This document shows positions 7,683 through 12,078 of a stretch of 12,078 bases of DNA, piece after piece. The stretch spans positions 1 through 12,078 of the forward strand of contig JAAZNR010000218.1 in assembly GCA_012798155.1 (NCBI GenBank), read 5' to 3'. Under the pieces are notes generated by a model. It made no database searches and was not told the DNA's origin. It was given only the letters and a program-made list of their open reading frames with translations. The stretch's first letter is position 1. Each line of letters begins with the position of its first letter. Made by a program: the position numbers and the translations under genes. Source of the stretch: Thermogutta sp. GTDB lineage: Bacteria; Planctomycetota; Planctomycetia; Pirellulales; Thermoguttaceae.

Positions 7683-7792
7683 GGTTGGCCGGCTGCGTGT
7701 AGAATAAGCTGCATACACGATGGTTGGATGGCCGAGTACAGAACGGTTGGGTGGCCGCGTGCGGAACCGATTGGGTGGCTGGGGTCGCAGCG
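7683..7792 (+). repeat. Degenerate tandem repeat, period 23-24 bp
   Basis: Three adjoining units start with GGTTGGATGGCCG (7722-7744), GGTTGGGTGGCCG (7745-7768) and GATTGGGTGGCTG (7769-7792). A more diverged copy, GGTTGGCCGGCTGCGTGTAG, begins at 7683. Units share the GGTTGG-TGGCCG core and a GTRCRGAAC-like tail. The array lies in the middle of the region bounded by the inverted motif clusters. Confidence 0.6.
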
Positions 7793-7807
7793 GAGCGAAG
7801 CCCCCAG
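7779..7807 (+). repeat. Bulged GC-rich hairpin (REP-like)
   Basis: CTGGGG then TCGC (7779-7788) can pair with GCGA and CCCCAG further on (to 7807), leaving a 6-base loop and a 3-base bulge on one side. It overlaps the last tandem unit. I recall very similar sequences (CTGGGG...CGCAGCG...CCCCAG) scattered in planctomycete genomes; that is memory, not a search. It lacks a T-run, so it is not a standard terminator. Confidence 0.45.
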
Positions 7808-7943
7808 ACGCCCGTCACACGGCCACGACGGGGCGTGGTCCTCCATCGCGGCGCATCCACCGCCGGCTTCGGCCGGTCGCTCCGCGCCCTTCGCAGAGCA
7901 AGGGGGAAAGCGAAAAACCCCTGCCCCCCTTTCGGTACCGTGA

Positions 7944-7990
7944 GGGGACATTTCTAATGGTTTCAAAATGGGGACGTTTCTGTTGGTCGC
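7944..7990 (+). repeat. Right cluster of two 21-bp direct motifs
   Basis: GGGGACATTTCTAATGG (from 7944) and GGGGACGTTTCTGTTGG (from 7970) are direct repeats 26 bases apart with the common core GGGGAC-TTTCT-TTGGT/ATGGT. Both are the reverse complement of motifs at 7552-7610, so the 333-bp core (7611-7943) is flanked by inverted copies whose CCCC/GGGG ends face inward. Confidence 0.6.
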
Positions 7991-8019
7991 TTGGCCGCTG
8001 ACACAGGCCCCGCGTCGGC

Positions 8020-8049
8020 TTGCCCAAGCTGGCCGGCGGCACCTATAAT
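8020..8049 (+). promoter_or_regulatory. Sigma-70-like promoter of metK
   Basis: TTGCCC (8020-8025) and a perfect TATAAT (8044-8049) are separated by 18 bases, a good housekeeping promoter in otherwise GC-rich DNA. Transcription would begin near 8056 and give a leader of about 125 bases before the metK GTG. Confidence 0.6.
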
Positions 8050-8064
8050 CGAAGTTTGGCCCAG

Positions 8065-8103
8065 GCGGACGATCATCGGCTCGCAGGTCGGGCAGGCGTC
8101 CGC
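8065..8103 (+). promoter_or_regulatory. Leader stem in the metK 5' UTR
   Basis: GCGGACG (8065-8071) and CGTCCGC (8097-8103) form a perfect 7-bp stem near the start of the predicted metK leader, with a 25-base loop. A second small stem, GGAG/CTCC (8167-8170 and 8176-8179), would cover the Shine-Dalgarno. I do not recognise any SAM riboswitch class here. The stems may be chance in GC-rich DNA. Confidence 0.25.
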
Positions 8104-8166
8104 GGTCCCGGCTTTCGCCTATGGCGCGGCGTTTCCCCGAGGCATCTCGACACTTGGTCTTTTTCT

Positions 8167-8171
8167 GGAGG
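8167..8171 (+). promoter_or_regulatory. Ribosome binding site of metK
   Basis: GGAGG sits 8 bases before the GTG at 8180. It fixes the start at a GTG and rejects the longer frame that begins at 7991 inside the repeat region. Confidence 0.8.
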
Positions 8172-8179
8172 ACGGCTCC

Positions 8180-9340
8180 GTGGCGCAGGGTAAGTATTTG
8201 TTTACGAGCGAATCGGTGAGTATGGGGCATCCGGACAAGTTGGCCGACCGCATCTCCGACGGCATCCTCGACGCGCTGCTGGCCGAAGACCCCTCCAGCC
8301 GCGTGGCCTGCGAAACCCTGGTGGCGACGGGCATGGCCGTGGTGGCCGGCGAAATTACCACGCAGGCCGCCGTCAATTACGCCGATGTGGTCCGCGACGT
8401 GATTCGCGAGGTGGGCTACAACAGCGACGCGATGGGCTTCAACTACGAGACCTGCGCCGTGCTGGTCTCGCTCCGCCGCCAAAGTCCGGATATCGCCATG
8501 GGTGTGGACCGGGAAGGTGCCGGCGACCAAGGTCTGATGTTCGGCTACGCGATCGATCACACCCCGGAGCTGATGCCCCTCCCCATCGCGCTGTCACACC
8601 GCATCCTCAACCGATTGACGGAATTGCGCCAGGCGGGCAAGGTGAATTGGCTGCGGCCGGACAGCAAGAGCCAGGTCACCGTCGAGTTCGAGGGCGCCCA
8701 ACCCGTCCGCATCGACACCGTCGTCGTATCCACGCAGCACGCCGCCGACGTGGAGCAGAAAGAGATCAAGGAATTCGTGATCGAGGAGGCGGTCAAGCCT
8801 GTCCTCCCCCCGGACCTGCTCAACGGCGGCATCAAGTTTTTCGTGAATCCGACCGGGCGTTTCGTGACCGGCGGTCCGCACGGCGACACCGGCCTGACCG
8901 GTCGCAAAATCATCGTTGACACCTACGGCGGCTGGGCCAGACACGGCGGCGGGGCCTTCAGCGGAAAGGACCCCACCAAGGTCGATCGCAGCGCCACCTA
9001 CATGGCGCGGCATGTGGCCAAGAACATCGTGGCGGCGGGATTGGCCAAACGCTGCGAGGTCCAATTGGCCTACGCCATCGGGGTCGCCGATCCCGTCAGC
9101 ATCTCCGTCGATACCGAAGGCACCGGCGAAATCCCCGACGGGCGGCTCTGCCAGTGCATCCGCGATCTGTTCCCCCTTACGCCCCGGGGGATCATCCGTT
9201 ATCTGGACCTGCTCCGGCCGATCTATCGCAAGACGGCCTCGGGCGGACACTTCGGGCGGAGCGAGAAGGAGTTCCTCTGGGAAAGCACGCATCGCGCGGC
9301 GGAATTGCAAGAGGCGGCCGGTCGCATGGCCGTCCGTTGA
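8180..9340 (+). CDS. metK: S-adenosylmethionine synthetase (methionine adenosyltransferase)
   Basis: The cytosolic enzyme joins ATP and methionine to make S-adenosylmethionine, the main methyl donor, releasing phosphate and pyrophosphate. From the GTG at 8180 the protein has 386 residues, the usual length (about 384). Family signatures are all present: GHPDK at 16-20, with His17 being the catalytic histidine; the GAGDQG hexapeptide at 113-118; and the phosphate-binding loop [15 protein letters not shown] at 256-270. No residue of these motifs is missing. A strong GGAGG site and a TATAAT promoter precede it. The frame stays open upstream to 7991, but that extension is not conserved-looking and lacks a ribosome site. 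The next gene starts 28 bases downstream on the same strand, so the two are probably co-transcribed. Confidence 0.97.
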   Translation: MAQGKYLFTSESVSMGHPDKLADRISDGILDALLAEDPSSRVACETLVATGMAVVAGEITTQAAVNYADVVRDVIREVGYNSDAMGFNYETCAVLVSLRRQSPDIAMGVDREGAGDQGLMFGYAIDHTPELMPLPIALSHRILNRLTELRQAGKVNWLRPDSKSQVTVEFEGAQPVRIDTVVVSTQHAADVEQKEIKEFVIEEAVKPVLPPDLLNGGIKFFVNPTGRFVTGGPHGDTGLTGRKIIVDTYGGWARHGGGAFSGKDPTKVDRSATYMARHVAKNIVAAGLAKRCEVQLAYAIGVADPVSISVDTEGTGEIPDGRLCQCIRDLFPLTPRGIIRYLDLLRPIYRKTASGGHFGRSEKEFLWESTHRAAELQEAAGRMAVR

Positions 9341-9368
9341 TGCCCCCGATCCTGGAAGGGCGCGGCTC

Positions 9369-10181
9369 ATGGCCGACCGATCGCAGTTACTCGGCGGCTG
9401 GGAACGCTTTCGCGCTCGGGATGTCGTGGTGTTCAGCATTGTTTTCTGGATTGCCGCGGCCGCGGTGATCTTGGCCTGGCGCGGTGCGATCGTGCTCCGG
9501 CCGCCGGCGTCGGCCCTCCTCTGGACGCTCCTTGCCTTCGGCGGGTTGCTCGCGGCCGTCATCCTTGCCCGAATCGCCTGGCGGCAAGCGGCCCGGCGAC
9601 GCGCGTTGCCTCGGGGCGTCGTCGGCCTTCCCGCGTGGAACGACGGCGACGTTTGCGGGTCGCACGGCGAGGTCGGGGAAGCGGAAGTCGGCGAGGAGAA
9701 AGAGGCGGCGGCATCATTATCACCAGCACCAACAACACCCGCAGGAGGAGAAGGCGGCGGCGGAGGAGGAGAAGTAGCAGCAGCAGCAGAAGAAGAAGAA
9801 GAAGAAGAGGAAGAAACAACAGCAGAAGAGGTGGACGGAGAAGAACAAGAAGAGGACGAAGCCGAGGACTTGCCGCCGCCCGACGTCTCCCAAAAATGGA
9901 CGCGGCAGCGTCTTCCCGACGGCAGCGACGTCCTCGCCGCGTGGCATCGGTTGGAGTTTGTCCCCGGACAGACGCATCAGACGGTGCATCTTCCCTTCTG
10001 CCCGGCGTTCGACCGCCCGCCCGCGGTGGAGGCTCAGATCATCGAGGGCCCGGCGGGCAAGGTCAAGGTCTCGCGGGTCTGGGGCTTCGGCGCGCGGTTG
10101 GAAGTGCGGCTCACGGCGCCGCTCGACGAGCCCGGCGAAGTCCTGGTATTGACGGTTGCGCAGTGCCCGCCGGGCGAATGA
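9369..10181 (+). CDS. Unknown two-helix membrane protein with acidic low-complexity linker and beta-rich C-terminal domain
   Basis: The protein has 270 residues; the start ATG has GGAAGGG 8 bases upstream. I do not recognise a named family. Two hydrophobic helices (about 20-37 and 49-70) form an N-terminal hairpin and are followed by a basic stretch (WRQAARRRALPRG). A low-complexity linker (about 100-168) has runs of Gly, Ala and nine successive Glu (141-149). The C-terminal part (about 174-266) looks like a compact beta domain, with HLPFCPAF, EGPAG and GARLEVRLTAPL as its most family-like stretches; similar segments are remembered from planctomycete hypothetical proteins. The linker uses A-ending codons almost throughout, unlike the rest of the gene. 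Slippage in its GCA/GAA repeats could change its length. It follows metK by 28 bases and ends 10 bases from the convergent phosphatase gene. Confidence 0.8.
   Translation: MADRSQLLGGWERFRARDVVVFSIVFWIAAAAVILAWRGAIVLRPPASALLWTLLAFGGLLAAVILARIAWRQAARRRALPRGVVGLPAWNDGDVCGSHGEVGEAEVGEEKEAAASLSPAPTTPAGGEGGGGGGEVAAAAEEEEEEEEETTAEEVDGEEQEEDEAEDLPPPDVSQKWTRQRLPDGSDVLAAWHRLEFVPGQTHQTVHLPFCPAFDRPPAVEAQIIEGPAGKVKVSRVWGFGARLEVRLTAPLDEPGEVLVLTVAQCPPGE
9711..9848 (+). repeat. Trinucleotide-type low-complexity tract with A-ending codons
   Basis: Within the unknown membrane protein gene, from the Ala codon at 9711, codons read GCA TCA TTA TCA CCA GCA and then GGA, GCA and GAA runs (four GCA, then six GAA). 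Nearly every third base is A, whereas the flanking coding sequence prefers G or C in that position. It is in frame and preserves the reading frame of the conserved C-terminal domain. Confidence 0.75.
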
Positions 10182-10191
10182 TCCGCGGCTT

Positions 10192-10824
10192 TCAAAGATC
10201 GCCGCAGCCGCTCAGGCCGACCGTTTGCAGATGGTCCGTCTCATTCACGCTCAAAAGGCGGAATTCGCCGGTCGCGGCGTCGGCCTCCAGCGTGGTGATC
10301 GAAGCGTTCTGTAATGCCCGCGGGATGCGATGCGCCTCGTGCGGCATCAAAGCGGAAAAGGTGACCGTGAATATCCGTCCGTGGGCGATGACGGCCGCTT
10401 TTTGGTAAGGCGCGGCCGCGATCCGCCGCAGCGCCGCGACTCCGCGTTCGGCCAGTTGCCGCCGGGATTCCCCGCCCGGAATCGTGTAGTCCATGTCGCC
10501 GCCGATCCAGCGGCGATACTCGTCGGGCCGGGCGGCCTCCAGGTCCCGCCGCAACTGGTCCTGAAATATCCCGGCGTGGATTTCTTTCAGGTCGTGATCC
10601 ACGAAGATGGGGCACTTCGCGGCCGCCGCCGCCAGTTCGGCGGTTTGATAGGCCCGGCGCAGCGGACTGGTAAAGACGGCCTCGATCCCCTTCGCGCGGA
10701 GCGTCTCGGCCAGGGCGGCTCCTTGCCGCAGCCCCAGGGGCGAAAGAGGGACGTCGGATTGTCCCTGCACGCGCCCCTCGGCGTTGTACGTGCTTTCCCC
10801 GTGCCTGACGCAATAGAGTATCAT
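10192..10824 (-). CDS. Histidine phosphatase family protein (phosphoglycerate mutase-like)
   Basis: The protein has 210 residues from the ATG at 10824, the usual size of this branch (about 200). It belongs to the superfamily in which a histidine is phosphorylated during hydrolysis or transfer of phosphate. The catalytic motif RHGES is at 7-11 (His8); SPLRRAYQTAE at 53-63 supplies the phosphate-binding arginines; Glu81 (LKEIHAG) is the likely acid; His148 in IAHGR is the second catalytic histidine; QNASITTLE near 172-180 is the typical late motif. Substrate cannot be told from sequence: PhoE-like broad phosphatase, GpmB-like and CobC-like proteins all fit. GGAGGAGG precedes the ATG with short spacing; Met at 10845, also with purines directly upstream, is an alternative. 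The frame is open further upstream to 10977, but that part contains the terminator of the next gene, which argues against it. It converges with the unknown membrane protein gene, 10 bases apart. Confidence 0.9.
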   Translation of the reverse strand: MILYCVRHGESTYNAEGRVQGQSDVPLSPLGLRQGAALAETLRAKGIEAVFTSPLRRAYQTAELAAAAAKCPIFVDHDLKEIHAGIFQDQLRRDLEAARPDEYRRWIGGDMDYTIPGGESRRQLAERGVAALRRIAAAPYQKAAVIAHGRIFTVTFSALMPHEAHRIPRALQNASITTLEADAATGEFRLLSVNETDHLQTVGLSGCGDL

Positions 10825-10825
10825 G

Positions 10826-10833
10826 CCTCCTCC
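10826..10833 (-). promoter_or_regulatory. Ribosome binding site of the phosphatase gene
   Basis: On the minus strand GGAGGAGG lies directly before the ATG at 10824 (one base from its 3' end, four bases if the upstream GGAGG is counted). It supports this start over the longer open frame to 10977. Confidence 0.6.
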
Positions 10834-10909
10834 GTGCAGCCGCATCCCTCCCGAAAGCACAAGCTGCGCGCCTCGGCGGCTCGCGTCGCCGGACCGCGCT
10901 GGGGCGCAG

Positions 10910-10947
10910 AAAAACGACACGGCCGCTCCGCGAGAACGACCGTGTCG
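10910..10947 (-). terminator. Rho-independent terminator after the isomerase gene
   Basis: On the minus strand CGACACGG (10947-10940) pairs perfectly with CCGTGTCG (10922-10915); one mismatch is followed by two more pairs inside. The stem is followed at once by TTTTTCTG (from 10914). It lies 43 bases after the stop of the sugar isomerase gene and ahead of the phosphatase gene, so the two minus-strand genes are probably separate transcripts. Confidence 0.75.
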
Positions 10948-10990
10948 CGTCGTTCGACCCATACGCCGTCGCTTCACTCGCGGCCGGGAT

Positions 10991-12004
10991 TCAGGCCTTG
11001 GCCTGCTCTTCCTTGTCGAAGGCCGAATCGAACGCCCGCTCGCTGCGACGGAAGTCCATCTTTCGCACGAATTCGCAGGCCTCCTTGGCCCCGTGTTCGC
11101 GATCCATGCCGCTGTCCTCCCACTCCACGGAGAGCGGGCCGTCGTAGCCGATGTCGTTGAGCGCCCGCATGATCTCCTCGAAGTTCACGCTGCCGCGGCC
11201 CAGCGAGCGGAAGTCCCAGCCGCGGCGCCAGTCGCCGAAGTTGAGGTGGCTGGCCAAGATGCCCGCCTTCCCATCCAGCTTCACGATGGCGTCCTTCATG
11301 TGGACGTGGAAGATGCGGTCCGGGAAGTGGCGGATGAACTGGGCCGGGTCCAGACCCTGCCAGATCAGGTGGCTGGGATCGAAGTTGAAGCCGAAGGCCT
11401 CGTGATACTTCAGGGCCTCCAAGGCCCGCTCCGCCGTGTAGAGGTCGAACGCGATTTCCGTGGGGTGAACCTCCAGGGCGAATTTCACGCCGCATTCCGA
11501 GAAGACGTCCAGAATGGGAATGAACCGCTCGGCGAGGAGATTGAAGCCGTCCTCGATCATCTCGGGCAAAACCGGGGGGAAGGAATACAGCAGGTGCCAA
11601 ATGCTGGAGCCGGTGAATCCGTTGACGATGGAGACGCCCAGCTTTTGCGCGGCCCGCGCCGTGTCCTTCAGCTCATCGGCGGCCCGTTGATTCACGCCGG
11701 CCGGGTCACCGTCGCCCCAGACATGCGGCGGCACGATGGCTTGGTGCCGCTGGTCGATGAGATCCAAGACCGCCTGGCCCACCAAGTGATTGCTGAGGGC
11801 GAAGAGCTGCATGCCGTACTTTTGCAGCAGTGCCCGTTTCGCCGCGCAATAGCCGTCGTCCTCCAGGGCCTTTTGCACCTCGAAATGGTCGCCCCAGCAG
11901 GCCAATTCCACGCCGTCGTAACCGAACTCCTTGACCTTGCCGAGCAAGGTTTCCAAGGGGAGATCGGCCCACTGCCCAGTGAACATCGTGACGGGTCGCG
12001 CCAT
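10991..12004 (-). CDS. Sugar phosphate isomerase/epimerase family protein (xylose-isomerase-like TIM barrel)
   Basis: The protein has 337 residues. It is of the AP-endonuclease-2/xylose-isomerase-like TIM-barrel type, metal-dependent enzymes that isomerise or epimerise sugars and inositol derivatives in the cytosol. The N-terminus has [18 protein letters not shown] and [13 protein letters not shown] (28-40), the usual first strands. Candidate divalent-metal ligands are visible in order: Glu178 (ALEVHP), Asp209 with His212 (NFDPSHL), His235 (HVHMKD) and Glu294 (SVEWED). The substrate cannot be named. The start is set by AAGGAG 7 bases before the ATG. No signal peptide is present. Planctomycete and verrucomicrobial genomes carry many paralogues of this family, usually annotated only at family level. 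Its own terminator lies downstream. A clear promoter is not seen in the 74 bases between the ATG and the window edge. Confidence 0.92.
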   Translation of the reverse strand: MARPVTMFTGQWADLPLETLLGKVKEFGYDGVELACWGDHFEVQKALEDDGYCAAKRALLQKYGMQLFALSNHLVGQAVLDLIDQRHQAIVPPHVWGDGDPAGVNQRAADELKDTARAAQKLGVSIVNGFTGSSIWHLLYSFPPVLPEMIEDGFNLLAERFIPILDVFSECGVKFALEVHPTEIAFDLYTAERALEALKYHEAFGFNFDPSHLIWQGLDPAQFIRHFPDRIFHVHMKDAIVKLDGKAGILASHLNFGDWRRGWDFRSLGRGSVNFEEIMRALNDIGYDGPLSVEWEDSGMDREHGAKEACEFVRKMDFRRSERAFDSAFDKEEQAKA

Positions 12005-12011
12005 GTCATAA

Positions 12012-12017
12012 CTCCTT
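12012..12017 (-). promoter_or_regulatory. Ribosome binding site of the isomerase gene
   Basis: AAGGAG on the minus strand, 7 bases before the ATG at 12004. An out-of-frame ATG overlapping the spacer (TTATGAC) is not used. Confidence 0.75.
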
Positions 12018-12078
12018 GCTTGATTGAGAGTCAGCGAATCGTGCCTTGCGCAATCACACGGCGGAATCCATTTTGCCC

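Larger units (their letters stand above)
7464..8179. other. Divergent intergenic region (716 bases) with repeats, no gene seen
   Basis: I see no supportable gene between the Cys-rich gene and metK. Open frames here are short or are antisense extensions of metK. The region holds the possible operon promoter (7495-7515), paired 21-bp motifs on both flanks (7552-7610 and 7944-7990), a degenerate tandem repeat (7683-7792), a bulged hairpin (7779-7807) and the metK promoter and leader (8020-8179). The centre (7611-7943) has no coding signal and may be the body of a decayed or non-autonomous mobile element. Confidence 0.6.

Noticed and set aside
7683..7792. CRISPR array
   Set aside because: Units adjoin without unique spacers and are degenerate; no cas gene is present.
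7991..8179. N-terminal extension of metK from an ATG at 7991
   Set aside because: It would start in the repeat cluster and run through the promoter. The GGAGG-GTG at 8180 gives the normal family length.
7559..8560. Minus-strand 333-codon frame across the intergenic region and the 5' part of metK
   Set aside because: The first third is antisense to conserved metK codons and the rest runs through repeats; no ribosome site or motif.
8594..9562. Minus-strand 322-codon frame opposite metK
   Set aside because: Shadow of metK; typical Ala/Gly/Asp-rich antisense composition.
9720..9989. Minus-strand frame with poly-Leu/Phe/Cys runs
   Set aside because: It is the antisense reading of the GAA/GCA tract and only looks like a membrane protein.
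10185..10211. GCGGCT/AGCCGC inverted repeat at the convergent gene ends
   Set aside because: The 6-bp stem has a 15-base loop, no T-run, and lies in the phosphatase C-terminal codons; too weak for a bidirectional terminator.

Overview
The window looks like chromosomal DNA of a GC-rich bacterium, most likely a member of the Planctomycetota (Pirellulales-like). I infer this from the type of metK protein, a small hypothetical protein whose C-terminal domain resembles ones I recall from planctomycetes, the long CusA/CusB subtypes, and an intergenic hairpin of a kind I recall from that phylum. None of this could be checked against a database here.

Layout. Four genes lie on the minus strand in the left part. 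Read in transcription order they are a small secreted Cys-rich protein (7463-7008), a CusB/CzcB-type periplasmic adaptor (6660-4546), a CusA/CzcA-type heavy-metal RND pump (4479-625) and the 5' part of an unknown protein with an N-terminal membrane anchor, cut by the window edge (412-1). The first three form a plausible copper (or silver) efflux operon. The adaptor has two CPMHP-type metal-binding modules and a C-terminal DUF3347-like domain, so one polypeptide combines metal capture and pump adaptor. No outer-membrane channel (CusC/TolC) and no copper regulator is visible in the window.

A 716-base gap (7464-8179) separates this operon from the divergent metK transcript. It holds most of the non-coding structure: two 21-bp motifs present on both flanks in opposite orientation (7552-7990), a degenerate 23-24 bp tandem repeat (7683-7792) and a bulged GC-rich hairpin (7779-7807). 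I read it as a decayed or non-autonomous mobile element; no transposase is left. To its right is a good sigma-70-like promoter (8020-8049) and a leader of about 125 nt.

The right part carries, on the plus strand, metK (S-adenosylmethionine synthetase, GTG start with a strong Shine-Dalgarno) followed 28 bases later by an unknown two-helix membrane protein. That protein's acidic linker is written almost wholly in A-ending codons, unlike everything around it. Converging on it from the minus strand is a histidine phosphatase (10824-10192). Behind that is a sugar phosphate isomerase/epimerase-type TIM-barrel protein (12004-10991) with its own Rho-independent terminator (10910-10947).

The metal-efflux genes work together at the envelope: the adaptor and pump need an outer-membrane partner from elsewhere. 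The metK/phosphatase/isomerase side looks like ordinary housekeeping or core metabolism with no visible functional link to the efflux genes.
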